Positions 38,701-45,997 of a stretch of DNA of 64,000 nt are shown piece after piece. The DNA is taken from positions 1,099,354-1,163,353 of the forward strand of contig NZ_JANRMI010000001.1 in the NCBI RefSeq assembly GCF_029531655.1. Reading direction: 5' to 3'. This DNA comes from Bdellovibrio svalbardensis. Lineage in GTDB: Bacteria > Bdellovibrionota > Bdellovibrionia > Bdellovibrionales > Bdellovibrionaceae. A program made the position numbers and the translations under genes. The notes beneath the pieces are model-generated. The model made no database searches, was not told the DNA's origin, and saw only the letters and a program-made list of their open reading frames with translations. Every line of letters begins with the position of its first letter. The stretch's first letter is position 1.

Positions 38701-40242
38701 CCAGGTGCAGGCAAAGTATTGACTTCAGATGGGGCGGGTTTGGCGACTTGGACAACTCCTGCTGGTGGCGGAGCCCTTTCTGCGATCACAGCAGCAACAA
38801 CAACGAATACTATCGACAACTTGAACTTCGGGCAAATCTGGAACTGGTCAACAGCGACGACTCAAAGTCCGATGAGTATCAGTGCGAATGCTTTGACTAC
38901 AGGTAGTTTGATGAGTTTGACTACTTCAAATGCAACGGTGAACTCTACGAATGGTTTGTTGTATGTAGCGAACACAGGTGCTTCAAACAATGGTATTGTT
39001 GCGAGAATGCAGTCAAACTCTTCAGGTGGTTCAGGATTGACAGTGCTTGCGAGTGGTAAAGTTGGTGTGAGTACAACAAGTCCATTTGGAATGTTTGCCA
39101 ATAACACCAGCAACACAGCAGGGTCTGACTCTAATGGCATTAACACCTCCAGCGGTTTTAACTGGGCAGTAAATAATGCTGGCTATGCCGCTGCGATTTA
39201 CAACGGAAATAACGTTGCAGCGTCAAATGGTTTGGCGGTTAAAGTGGCTAATACTGCAGCTACTACTATTGCTCTCGATGTCTCGACTAACGCAGCTCAA
39301 GGCACAGCAGGGACTTCGTTATTCTCGGTTCTGGGTTCTGGTAATGTTGGTATTGGTACAAATGCGCCAGCTTCTGCTTTAGATGTTAATGGAGCGGTGA
39401 CTAATCGTGGAATGGCTGCGCCTGCAGTATCATCGGCGGGACAAGGTCGCATATATTTCGATTCAACCGCGAATAAATTTAAAGTTTCTCAGAATGGTGG
39501 CGCGTATACGGACTTGGTAGTCTCAGGGGCGGGGGACTTCATGAAGGATGGATCCGTCACAATGACCGGGGCCTTCAAGGCGGCAACAGGTACGGCGGCG
39601 AATCCAGGTATTGCTTTTGGTTCTGACGCTAATACAGGATTGTGGTCTGGTGGATCTGGTCTTCTTGAATTGTCAACATCTGGAGTTTTGCGCTTTGAAT
39701 TTGGCTCAAATGGCATGCTGTCACCAAATGCAAATGGTGCATTGGTGCGATCTGCGGCAGGCACAGCGGCGTCACCGGCCTTTACATTCAATGGGAATCA
39801 GAGCGCGGGTATGTATTCTCCATTTGTCAATGGATTGGCCTTCTCAACAAATGGCACTCAGCAAATGGTCATTGATACAGCGGGAAATGTCGGTATAGGA
39901 GCCACTTCTACTGGGCCGAAACTGCAAGTGAGCGGTGCGATCGCTTCAGTGGCGGTGAGCGAGACAACTCCAACAACGATGGATTTCAGTACGGGCAATG
40001 TGCAGTACACTTCGACGGCATGTTCGGGTGCAACATGGACTATCACTAATATGGTTGAGGGGGCGACCTATACGTTGGCTGTTCAAAATAATACGCATAC
40101 CGGCTCGTGTGTCTTCGCTAATGCTGGTTCGACGTTCAAGTATCAGCCAGCGAATGCGACACCGTCCTCTGGACACGTGGTTTACTCGTTCATGAAGATC
40201 GGAACCACAGTTTATGTGTCATGGATTGACGGATTCAATTAA
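29719..40242 (+). CDS. Giant tail-fibre-like surface protein
   Basis: 3,507 residues from the ATG at 29719 (GAAGGAG site); an upstream frame start at 29662 lies inside the lipoprotein gene. A signal peptide ends LAQAQ. The N-terminal domain (GITFQGVIKD ... LYLVVGRG) is a distant version of that in the genes at 12775 and 20372. The body is Gly/Thr/Ser/Ala-rich fibre repeats with very few charges, including a 570-residue unit present twice in full and once in part. The last 95 residues match the C-terminal domain of the gene at 12775, not an S74 chaperone. It is presumably an extended adhesin. Ser/Thr density would suit O-glycosylation by the enzymes encoded downstream. Confidence 0.82.
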   Translation: MNRYKLLVLNLFIVSSLAQAQVTNGNKGITFQGVIKDTANPSSPTYPTVTSDVVVQVLGVRSDSNSCILWEETHTGVQIDKGYLYLVVGRGVKSASPLLSFKDVFDNKPKSGLNCSGGFTDYTPVATDARKLRIVVNSLGITADFNMRAAPYAVHAENAVSAETLDGKAATDFLAVNNGVGLTQAAAETWFNSAVMANLLAGTYNAPTATTAVTATNVSGVVALANGGTGATSASAARTNLGLGPLATVNPTGTADATTYLRGDGTWAGLPSAPTLVGDVSGAPGSNTVDKIKGTDVNTTALASGEFLRYNGSAWANSPIGAGDVPALDWSKITTGKPTNLSGYGITDAVSKNGDTMNGALNMGSNDLTATGYILMSPQRTLGLGSYTNAQETTLVGGLTAAHKGYTWYNSDTNQVKYWNGGVAVALGAAGAGITNIAGQTGGSQSFATGTAGAAPAWSSASDVHTLNIPMASSAGTTAGLLSKTDYDSFAGKQAAGNYVTDLTGDVSATGPGSAVATISANAVTTAKILDGTILGSDLNFTGVNSATSGIAVVDSAGKFFNFACATAGDVPTWTASGFACQAPTPLLPALTSGQIWVGDGSNVPTAQTLSGDATISNAGALTLTNSGVTAGTYSKVTVDAKGRVTVGANIASGDVTTALGYTPLNKAGDVMTGSIGLGNFTNATEATLIGSYGAGDKGKTWFNTDTGQVKYWNGSGVIALGVAGAGITSFGGQSGNAQSLAIGTSGLAPSWNSASDTHTLNIPMASGAGVTAGLLSKTDYDAFSAKQAAGSYITALTGDITAAGPGSAAATIANDAVTTAKILDGTILGADMNYTGVNVGTSGIAIKDSTGKFYDFACATAGHVATWTVTGWACQAPATNGTVTSVATGTGLTGGTITGTGTISLANTAVTAASYGSATQVGTFTVDAQGRLTAASNVTVTPAWSSITAKPTNLAGYGITDAVSNTLADGKILVGSATNVATAQSVSGDATLSNTGALTLASSGVTAGTYSKVTVDAKGRVTVGANIASGDVTTALGYTPLNKAGDVMTGSIGLGNFTNATETTLISGYGPGDKGKTWFNTDTSQVKYWDGSGAVALGVSGAGLTSLNGLGVSTQTFATGTAGTNFNISSSGSTHTFNFPDASGTNRGLLTSADWNTFNSKQPAGSYVTALTGDVTAAGPGSAAATIAANAITTGKILDGTILGADMNFTGVNTATSGIAVVDSTGKFYNFACSTTGHVPTWTASGFACQAPSPLLPALADGKIWVGNASNAAIAQTMSGDATISNTGALALKATGTAGTYTQVTTDAQGRVTSGSSPTTLAGYGITDAISNLGGTPSVQTGLLASRPVFGTAGRLYIASDNNTLYRDTGSAWVAIGDGAGTGTVTSITAGTGLTGGTISTSGTIGLGTELTGLNGISTTGFVKRTGAGTYTAGTASLTTDVSGVLPVVNGGTNSSAPITSNKVMVSSGGAIVEATAITANKALISDANGIPTASSVTNTELGYVSGVTSSIQTQLNAKSSSTGWANYSVIGTNGSGAMTAVSGSTTGTILQHSPTGPVYSTAAYPSSTTANQLLFSSANNVVGGLTSANDSVLLTNGTGVPAWAAKTADTFTQYALLAGRAGGQSLNGGTAASNNLTLDSTSNATKGYVLLNPTGGNVGVGTATPAIKLDVAGAVRVGTDATACAAGVAGAIRYNGGNVEYCNGAAWTAFAASGAGITSLNGLTGNTQTFAIGTSGNSPAFNSATTTHTLNIPMASVASVTAGLISKTDYDNFNTKLGTASTFSGDVSGTSSTMSVDKIKGKAVSVTAPTDTQFLVYNNGATQYAPVSMSGDATMANTGAVTLKSTGTAGTYTKVTTDAQGRVTSGTTLVAADIPGLDWTKITSGIPTTLSGHGITDGVQNNGGTPSMQTGTFATRPVFGTAGRIYISSDTNTIYRDTGSAWVAIGDGAGTGTVTSITAGTGLTGGTISTSGTIGLGTELTGLNGLATTGVVKRTGAGAYTAGAASLTADVSGVLPVANGGTNSSTALTNNKVMVSSGGAIVEAAAITANKALISDASGIPTASSVTNTELGYVSGVTSSIQTQLNAKSSSTGWSNYSVIATNGSGTMTAVTGSVNGSILQYSATGPVYSTASYPGTTTANQLLFSSANNVVGGLTSANDSVLLTNGTGVPAWAAKTADTFTQYALLAGRAGGQSLNGGTAASNNLTLDSTSNATKGYVLLNPTGGNVGVGTATPAIKLDVAGAVRVGTDATACAAGIAGAIRYNGGNVEYCNGTAWTAFAASGAGITSLNGLTGATQTFAIGTSGNSPAFSSATSTHTLNIPMASASGTVTAGLLSNTDWTTFNNKLGTASTFSGDVSGTSTTMSVDKIKGKAVSVTAPTDTQFLVYNNGATQYAPVSMSGDATMANTGAVTLKNTGTAGTYTKVTTDAQGRVTSGTTLAAADIPGLDWTKITSGKPTTIAGYGITDAISNLGGTPSVQTGLLASRPAVGTAGRLYIASDNNTIYRDTGAAWVAIGDGAGTGTVTSITAGTGLTGGTISTSGTIGLGTELTGLNGLSTTGFVKRTGAGAYTTAAASLTADVSGVLPIANGGTNSSTALTNNQLMYSGAGAIKELGAMTDGQIVVGKNASAPQIVTMSGDVTVSNTGVTTVGKVNGTTVTGVGLANNNILQNTSGSAITANNILLSNGTATGVTALTSPASGVLTSSGTVPAWSASLPATMGGTGQTSFAIGDLLYASTTTAMSRLPAATSGYVLTSNGAGTAPSWQAVSGVVAGLTAGRVTLSTAANSVGDSPNFTFNSSSGALAIGGTTPAFTSSGALTVQGASGSATTVGNSGTTSSLVLQSGSGGISLAGNTSVSGSNTFATGTGAVSLNGATTVAANQNLTMASGTGVYTQTFTGTTTDAASIIANSLTTGTALNLTSSSATLNSTDGLLYVANTGASTSGMVARIQSNSTAGTGLTVLASGNVGVGTAAPGAALEVAGQVKITGGTPGAGKVLTSDGAGLATWTTPAGGGALSAITAATTTNTIDNLNFGQIWNWSTATTQSPMSISANALTTGSLMSLTTSNATVNSTNGLLYVANTGASNNGIVARMQSNSSGGSGLTVLASGKVGVSTTSPFGMFANNTSNTAGSDSNGINTSSGFNWAVNNAGYAAAIYNGNNVAASNGLAVKVANTAATTIALDVSTNAAQGTAGTSLFSVLGSGNVGIGTNAPASALDVNGAVTNRGMAAPAVSSAGQGRIYFDSTANKFKVSQNGGAYTDLVVSGAGDFMKDGSVTMTGAFKAATGTAANPGIAFGSDANTGLWSGGSGLLELSTSGVLRFEFGSNGMLSPNANGALVRSAAGTAASPAFTFNGNQSAGMYSPFVNGLAFSTNGTQQMVIDTAGNVGIGATSTGPKLQVSGAIASVAVSETTPTTMDFSTGNVQYTSTACSGATWTITNMVEGATYTLAVQNNTHTGSCVFANAGSTFKYQPANATPSSGHVVYSFMKIGTTVYVSWIDGFN
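33715..35424 (+). repeat. 570-residue internal repeat, unit 1
   Basis: The unit runs from the NLGGTPSVQTG segment to the next NNGGTPSMQTG segment. It is closely similar to the following unit, and near 34592-34744 the DNA is almost identical to 36302-36454. Confidence 0.8.
35425..37137 (+). repeat. 571-residue internal repeat, unit 2
   Basis: Second full copy, one codon longer than unit 1, with substitutions mostly at synonymous or conservative sites. Confidence 0.8.
37138..37530 (+). repeat. Partial third copy of the internal repeat
   Basis: About 131 residues repeat the start of units 1 and 2 (NLGGTPSVQTG to NGGTNSSTALTNN) before the sequence diverges. Confidence 0.75.
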
Positions 40243-40292
40243 TGACATAGAATTTTGATACAAAATTAAACCTCAACAAAATACAGGGACGT

Positions 40293-40868
40293 ATGTTGAA
40301 GCTTAACTTAGGTTGTGGATTTAAAAAGAAAAAAGACTTTATTAATGTCGACTCTTTTGATGGTTGCGAGCCTGACGAGTGCATAGACCTGGCAGGCGCA
40401 AATTGGCCATGGGCGGACTCTTCCGTCGATGAAGTGGTTTTCGATTTCTCGCTAGAACAAATGGGTGAAAGCAAGAAAGATCTCTTTTTTATTATCAAAG
40501 AACTCTATCGGGTTTGTGCTCCACAGGCCAAGGTGTCCATCAAGGTCGTTCATCCTCATCACGACAAATTCACCATGAATCCGCAGTGTGTCCACCCCTT
40601 GGGGCCACAGTTTCTTAGTTTGCTCTCTGTTTCAAACAACCTAAATCAAATAGCCCAAGGGGAGTCGGATTCTTGTTTGGGTATGATGTGGGGAGTGAAT
40701 TTCGCCATGGGGCCGGTGAGGTTTATAATCGGATCGCAATTTGAAGAAGCGGTTCGTACGGGGCAGATTTCTGAAAATGACCTTCGTGTGCGGATGCATA
40801 GCGAGCGCAATATTTGTGAGTTCATCGAAATGGAGCTTGTTGCAATTAAAAGTGTCGAGGGAGCTTAA
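40293..40868 (+). CDS. Predicted small SAM-dependent methyltransferase-like protein
   Basis: 191 residues, no signal peptide. It opens with LKLNLGCGFKKKKDFINVD, the glycine-rich SAM-binding loop and acidic strand-2 end of short class I methyltransferases often found in polysaccharide clusters. A later YRVCAPQAKVSIKVVHPHH segment fits the strand-5 region. It starts 50 bases after the giant fibre gene and overlaps the glycosyltransferase gene by one base (TAATG). Modification of a sugar or surface protein is likely from context; the substrate is unknown. Confidence 0.65.
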   Translation: MLKLNLGCGFKKKKDFINVDSFDGCEPDECIDLAGANWPWADSSVDEVVFDFSLEQMGESKKDLFFIIKELYRVCAPQAKVSIKVVHPHHDKFTMNPQCVHPLGPQFLSLLSVSNNLNQIAQGESDSCLGMMWGVNFAMGPVRFIIGSQFEEAVRTGQISENDLRVRMHSERNICEFIEMELVAIKSVEGA

Positions 40869-41890
40869 TGATTTTAAATCAAAAGCACGCGGACCTTTTG
40901 AATGAACAGGTGGCAGCCGGGTTGCGCGGGGACTTTCAGCGCGGATGGCAGATTGCCGAAGAATTGAAGTCCGTGGCTCCTTTATGTCGAAAGGCGGCCT
41001 TCAACCGCGGATGGTACGAGATGAATCGTGGGGATCTCTTGGCGGGACTTCGCTGTCTTGACAATGGGCGCTGGGAAAAAGTTTTCGGCGATCAGCCGTT
41101 ACCAACAACCAAACCAATTTATCGCAATGAAGACCTACGTGGTAAAAATCTTTTGCTCTGTGGCGAGGGTGGTTTGGGCGATGAAATCCTTAATATTCGT
41201 TTTGCGCAAAACTTTGCAGAAAAAGGGGCCCAAGTCACAGTCACTTGTGATCCCTCGTTGATGAGTGTTTTTGCACGGGTGCCAGGCGTGGCTTCTGTTG
41301 TAGCACATCGTGCTGCGCCTGATGTCTTTCATGATTATTGGGTTCCAGCAATGAGCGCTGGAAGTGTCTTGAACACGACTTATGAAAGTCTACGCGGTAG
41401 TACTTATCTTTCGGTGGACCGTGAATACGATAGAAAATGGCAACAGATTGTTTCGACAAAATTTCGCTCTGAGGACCTTAAGTTGGGTTTGAGATTTTAC
41501 GGCAATTCCAATTTTGAGCAGGACAGTCTTCGTCGGTTTTCGCCAGAGAGCTTAATTCAGACTCTGAATGGACGTCCCTGGGTGAACCTGCAGAAAGAAG
41601 AAACTGATCTGCCGATGCAAAGTTGGGAAGATACTTTAGGGCTTTTGAATCAATTGGATTTGGTTATCACCTCGTGCACCAGCGTGGCTCATGCCAGTGC
41701 AGCGTTGGGGAAAGAGACCTGGGTTCTTGTGCCAATCATGCCTTATTATCCTTGGGCGCAACCTGGATCGACTTCTGGTTGGTATAATTCCGTGCGGATC
41801 TTCCGGCAAAAAACTATTGGAAGTTGGCAGGCAGTTTTTGCGGAAGTTCATGAGGCCTTGAATGAGAGGAACCCGTACTATGATAGATAA
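40868..41890 (+). CDS. GT9/heptosyltransferase-like glycosyltransferase
   Basis: 340 residues, cytoplasmic. The N-terminal 90 residues look like degenerate TPR helices (FNRGWYEMNRGDLLAGLRCL). The GT-B domain starts with LLLCGEGGLGDEILNIRFAQ (loop at 99-106). The C-terminal nucleotide-sugar half has SWEDTLGLLNQLDLVITSCTS, VAHASAALGKETWVLVP and YYPWAQPG. It is paralogous to the C-terminal part of the protein at 45994. Its end overlaps the RCC1 gene by 11 bases. Glycosylation of the neighbouring large secreted proteins is the natural hypothesis. Confidence 0.75.
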   Translation: MILNQKHADLLNEQVAAGLRGDFQRGWQIAEELKSVAPLCRKAAFNRGWYEMNRGDLLAGLRCLDNGRWEKVFGDQPLPTTKPIYRNEDLRGKNLLLCGEGGLGDEILNIRFAQNFAEKGAQVTVTCDPSLMSVFARVPGVASVVAHRAAPDVFHDYWVPAMSAGSVLNTTYESLRGSTYLSVDREYDRKWQQIVSTKFRSEDLKLGLRFYGNSNFEQDSLRRFSPESLIQTLNGRPWVNLQKEETDLPMQSWEDTLGLLNQLDLVITSCTSVAHASAALGKETWVLVPIMPYYPWAQPGSTSGWYNSVRIFRQKTIGSWQAVFAEVHEALNERNPYYDR

Positions 41891-44800
41891 ATCGCGACGT
41901 ACTTTTTTAGTTAAAGTGATGGCTGTTTCTGGCAGCACTTTTTTTAATTACTCAAAAGCCTGGGGTTTTTTTGCGGCGCCTGGCTTCTGGCGTAAGAAGA
42001 AAAGTGCCGGGATATTTTCGGCGGGAGATAATTCAAACGGAGCGCTGGGAAATGGAAGCGCTGTTGTCGGTGTTTCGTCCTTAGTTCAGATCGCGTCAAC
42101 CTCCAATTGGACGAAGATTTCCGCGGGATTGTCTGCGTACCATATAGCTATTAAGTCCGATGGAACATTGTGGGGTTGGGGAAACAATGATCACTATCAG
42201 TTAGGCAATGGCACAGTTATTAGCGTCTCGTCTCCTGTTCAGATTGGGGCGTTGACAACATGGTCAAAGATTGCAGCAAGTCGTTACTCTACGATGGGGC
42301 TAAAGACGGATGGGACTGTGTGGGTTTGGGGAGCAAATATTTATGCTCAGTTGGGAATTCAAAATAGCGTTCCGTCATTAGTCGACACGGCTGCCACTTG
42401 GTCAAAGATTTCTGCTGGTCTTAGTTATTGCATCGCCATTAAGACGGACGGGACACTTTGGAGTTGGGGATCGAATGGCTATGGCCAGTTAGGCGATGGG
42501 GGCATTTCGGATTTCTATAAGCCCCGACAAGTAGGGGGCGCGACCAATTGGTCAGATGTCTACGCGGCTGATACTCATTGCTTGGCGTTGAAGGCGGATG
42601 GAACCTTGTGGACATGGGGAAATAACGTTTCCGGGCAATTGGGTATGGGAACCACAGGTACCATGAGAACCCCAAATCAGGTGGGGACCTTAACGACATG
42701 GTCAAAGATTTCCGCGGGAACTTCTCACAGTTTGGCTGTTAAAACTGATGGGACCTTATGGGGCTGGGGTGCAAACACCTATGGCCAAATCGGGAATGCA
42801 TCCGTTGTAAGTATCTCTTCGCCGATTCAAATTGGATCTTTTGTGGATTGGTCCACAGTAGGCGGCTCTGCCGCGGCGACGGTGGGTATTCGAACAAATG
42901 GCACATTGTGGTCCTGGGGAGCAGGCAATACTACTTATGGAGAGCTAGGAGTTCCACAGTGGTATTCAAGCCCCATACAAGTGGGATCTTCAAATATTTG
43001 GTCGAAAGTTGCTGCGGGCTCAAGTTCAACCTTGGCGATCAAGTCTGACGGAACTCTATGGGGTTGGGGTTATAATGCCAGCGGACAATTGGGTGATGGC
43101 ACACTGACTGTGCGCTATATGCCTGTCCAGATTGGCGCTTTGTCGAATTGGCTCGATGTTTCAGCCGGTGGGGCTTTCAATCTGGCATTAAAGACTGATG
43201 GAAGTTTGTGGGTTTGGGGGTTGAATTCCAACGGGCAATTGGGTGATGGAACTGTCGCCAATAAATCTTCTCCGACTCAAGTAGGATTGTTAACTAATTG
43301 GTCCAAAATTTACGCCGGCGATTCTCACAGTCTCGCCATAAAATCAGATGGTACTTTGTGGACCTGGGGTTCTAATCTTTCAGGGCAGTTGGGTGATGGG
43401 ACATCGGTTACTACGTCTTCACCTATTCAGATTGGAACCTTAACAAATTGGTCTCAGGTGGCCGGTGGAAATTTGCATACTCTGGCCGTCAAAACGGATG
43501 GAACTCTTTGGGCCTGGGGGGCGAGTCCTTCAGGACAGTTGGGTGATGGGACAACGGCTTCTAAGTCGTCGCCGATTCAAGTGGGAACACTTACCAATTG
43601 GTCCAAAGTGAGTGCTTCAAAATCGGTGAGTGCTGCAATTAAATCAAATGGAACCTTGTGGGCTTGGGGATCGAATACTTTAGGTGGTTTGGGCGATGGG
43701 ACCAATGTTAACAAGTCTTCTCCAACTCAAGTCGGGACATTGACCACTTGGACCCGTGTTTCCGTCGGAGAAAATAGCAACATGGTAGCTATCAAGACGG
43801 ATGGAACTTTGTGGGCCTGGGGCGGAAACACTTATGGAACATTGGCGGATGGCACGAACGTTAACAAATCTTCCCCGATTCAAGTAGGGACTGCGACCAA
43901 CTGGGCACAGGCATCTAATTCTGCACGAGGAGTCCTTGCGATTAAAACCGACGGAACCCTGTGGGGATGGGGAGATAACTCAGATTCTAAGTTAGGCTTT
44001 GACCTTATTCCTCGTCAAGTGGGAGCTGCGACAGATTGGTCGAAGTTATCAGTCGGCAATGCGGTCTTGGCAGTTAAAACAAATGGCAGCTTGTGGGCTT
44101 GGGGCTCTAATTCGAACGGTGAATTGGGTGACGGTACAGTCGCTGCGAAGTCGTCACCTGTTCAAGTTGGATCTCTAACAAATTGGGCAAAAGTTTCGAT
44201 TGGGAGTATCCATGGTCTGGCGATCAAGACGGATGGAACTCTGTGGTCCTGGGGATATAACAATTATGCTGGTGGATTAGGAGACGGCAGCACCGTTTCG
44301 AGGAGCTCACCAGTACAAGTTGGGAGCGCCACCAACTGGACAAATATTTCAGCAGGCGTTGGATTTTCAACTGGAACCACCTCCACAGGAGCCGGATTAG
44401 CATGGGGAATGAATGATGTAGGACAACTTGGTATTGCCTATTCCACGCCCGTTCAACTTGGGACCCTGTCTAATTGGGCAGACATCGCTATTGGACGTGG
44501 AACAGCTGTTCCTGCGGGTGCTATCAAGACCGATGGAACGTTATGGACATGGGGCTACAACGGAGCTGGCCAGCTTGGTAATGGAACAGTGGTGAATTCA
44601 AACTCACCAGTTCAAGTCGGAACATTGACAAACTGGTCGAATTTATCCGTAGCGGCTGACTTTTGCCATGCTGTCAAAACTGATGGCAGCTTATGGGGCT
44701 GGGGGAGTGGTGCTGTGGGACAGGTTGGTGATGGTACAAATGTCAATCGAATCAGTCCTGTTCAGATCGGCCTATTAACTGATTGGGCAAAAGTCGAAGC

Positions 44801-45131
44801 AGGAGCGAGTTCTGTTTTAGCACTGAAGACAAATGGAACCCTATGGGCTTGGGGGCAGAATACTTATGGTCAGTTGGGTGATGGGACTATCACAAGTAAG
44901 TCATCTCCGATTCAAATCGGGTCACTTAGTACATGGTCAAAGATTTCTTCACGAAGTTTCAACTGCCTAGCTATTCAAACCAACGGAACCCTGTGGGCTT
45001 GGGGAAATAATTCGAGTGGTCAACTAGCGGACGGTACGAGTGCAAATAAATCATCGCCCATTCAAATCGGAAGCGATCAAACCTGGATCACGATTTGTGC
45101 TTCAGCCACCATTGTAGCGGTAAAGACATAA
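41880..45131 (+). CDS. RCC1-repeat secreted protein with 21 repeats (copy 1)
   Basis: 1,083 residues. The start at 41880 gives a Tat-like N-terminus (SRRTFLVKVMAVSG) followed by AAPGFWRKKK, nearly the same as in the paralogue at 47406. I count 21 RCC1-type repeats of about 50 residues (KTDGTLWGWGxNxxGQLGDG ... SSPVQIG). Three seven-bladed beta-propellers would use exactly 21. Shortened blades fall at repeats 3, 7, 14 and 17. RCC1 propellers are protein-interaction scaffolds. Here the setting in an operon with glycosyltransferases and a giant fibre suggests a surface or periplasmic role. Confidence 0.85.
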   Translation: MIDKSRRTFLVKVMAVSGSTFFNYSKAWGFFAAPGFWRKKKSAGIFSAGDNSNGALGNGSAVVGVSSLVQIASTSNWTKISAGLSAYHIAIKSDGTLWGWGNNDHYQLGNGTVISVSSPVQIGALTTWSKIAASRYSTMGLKTDGTVWVWGANIYAQLGIQNSVPSLVDTAATWSKISAGLSYCIAIKTDGTLWSWGSNGYGQLGDGGISDFYKPRQVGGATNWSDVYAADTHCLALKADGTLWTWGNNVSGQLGMGTTGTMRTPNQVGTLTTWSKISAGTSHSLAVKTDGTLWGWGANTYGQIGNASVVSISSPIQIGSFVDWSTVGGSAAATVGIRTNGTLWSWGAGNTTYGELGVPQWYSSPIQVGSSNIWSKVAAGSSSTLAIKSDGTLWGWGYNASGQLGDGTLTVRYMPVQIGALSNWLDVSAGGAFNLALKTDGSLWVWGLNSNGQLGDGTVANKSSPTQVGLLTNWSKIYAGDSHSLAIKSDGTLWTWGSNLSGQLGDGTSVTTSSPIQIGTLTNWSQVAGGNLHTLAVKTDGTLWAWGASPSGQLGDGTTASKSSPIQVGTLTNWSKVSASKSVSAAIKSNGTLWAWGSNTLGGLGDGTNVNKSSPTQVGTLTTWTRVSVGENSNMVAIKTDGTLWAWGGNTYGTLADGTNVNKSSPIQVGTATNWAQASNSARGVLAIKTDGTLWGWGDNSDSKLGFDLIPRQVGAATDWSKLSVGNAVLAVKTNGSLWAWGSNSNGELGDGTVAAKSSPVQVGSLTNWAKVSIGSIHGLAIKTDGTLWSWGYNNYAGGLGDGSTVSRSSPVQVGSATNWTNISAGVGFSTGTTSTGAGLAWGMNDVGQLGIAYSTPVQLGTLSNWADIAIGRGTAVPAGAIKTDGTLWTWGYNGAGQLGNGTVVNSNSPVQVGTLTNWSNLSVAADFCHAVKTDGSLWGWGSGAVGQVGDGTNVNRISPVQIGLLTDWAKVEAGASSVLALKTNGTLWAWGQNTYGQLGDGTITSKSSPIQIGSLSTWSKISSRSFNCLAIQTNGTLWAWGNNSSGQLADGTSANKSSPIQIGSDQTWITICASATIVAVKT

Positions 45132-45169
45132 GTAAGTTATTTAAAAGCCCGAAAGGATCGGATTGGCGA

Positions 45170-45997
45170 ATGCAAAAATTTGAGATTTTTCCCGGTGAAA
45201 GTTTTTATCTGAATCTGCATCCAGAAAAAGAGATTCTGTCTGAGATCATTCGGGAAAAAGGTTTCTATTCATATAATGATCTTTATGTCTTTCGCAAAAT
45301 CTTATCTGCTGGGGGAGTTTTTGTTGATGTCGGTGCCAACATCGGTTGGCATACGATTTCCATGGCGAGTTACTTGTCTGAAGGTCAAGTTATTGCGTTC
45401 GAGCCCGATGTTGCAAATTTTCGATTGCTTGAAGAAAACACCAAAAAGAATGATTTTTCAAATGTGATCTGTGCTGAGAAGGCACTTTCAAATTACAACG
45501 GTCCTGGTCAGCTATCATTGTCAGGGGCAAATTTCGGCGATCACATTTTGGATCCTACGAATTTGCTGGATCCTCGTTCAAAAGTTAGGGTGGACGTGGT
45601 GACTGGCGACTCTTATTTTTGGAATCAGGAAAATTTAAAAAGAATGGATTTGATTAAAATTGATGCTCAAGGCAGTGAGTGTAAAATTCTGGAGGGATTT
45701 AAGAAAATCATTCAGCACTATCAACCAGCCATCATGATAGAATATTCTCCGCGCCATATTAGCGCTGCCGGCGATTCAGTTTTTGAGATTTTCGCCTTTA
45801 TTGAAAAATCAGGGTATTTTCCATTCCAAATTGTTGAGGACCTGGATCGCGAACCGAATCGGTTGTTGGATTTTGTCTCTATCGAAAATCTTCTTAGTGC
45901 CACCAAAGTGCTCATGGAGCGAGGAACGGGTGTGGACTTGTTACTTTTAAAACCTCAGCAAATTGAACATCTTCAGCGTCAAGGATTTGTATTATGA
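45170..45997 (+). CDS. FkbM-family methyltransferase
   Basis: 275 residues from the ATG at 45170. The ribosome site (AAGGA) is rather far upstream and the open frame extends back to 45095, so the start is not certain. The SAM-binding motif is VFVDVGANIGWHTISMAS (DVGANIG at 53-59), then VIAFEPDVANFRLLEENTKKN, and later LIKIDAQGSECKILEG, all typical of FkbM methyltransferases, which O-methylate sugars and polyketides. It lies between the RCC1 gene and a TPR-glycosyltransferase, overlapping the latter by an ATGA. Methylation of a surface glycan is likely. Confidence 0.82.
   Translation: MQKFEIFPGESFYLNLHPEKEILSEIIREKGFYSYNDLYVFRKILSAGGVFVDVGANIGWHTISMASYLSEGQVIAFEPDVANFRLLEENTKKNDFSNVICAEKALSNYNGPGQLSLSGANFGDHILDPTNLLDPRSKVRVDVVTGDSYFWNQENLKRMDLIKIDAQGSECKILEGFKKIIQHYQPAIMIEYSPRHISAAGDSVFEIFAFIEKSGYFPFQIVEDLDREPNRLLDFVSIENLLSATKVLMERGTGVDLLLLKPQQIEHLQRQGFVL

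Noticed and set aside
37980..39146. Several long Val/Pro/Ala-rich minus-strand frames inside the giant fibre gene
   Set aside because: They are antisense shadows produced by the repetitive Thr/Gly/Ala codons of the real gene. They have no starts with ribosome sites.
12775..40242. Prophage carrying the tail-fibre-like genes
   Set aside because: All three fibre genes have signal peptides, and there is no capsid, terminase, integrase or lysis gene nearby, so these are cellular surface proteins.
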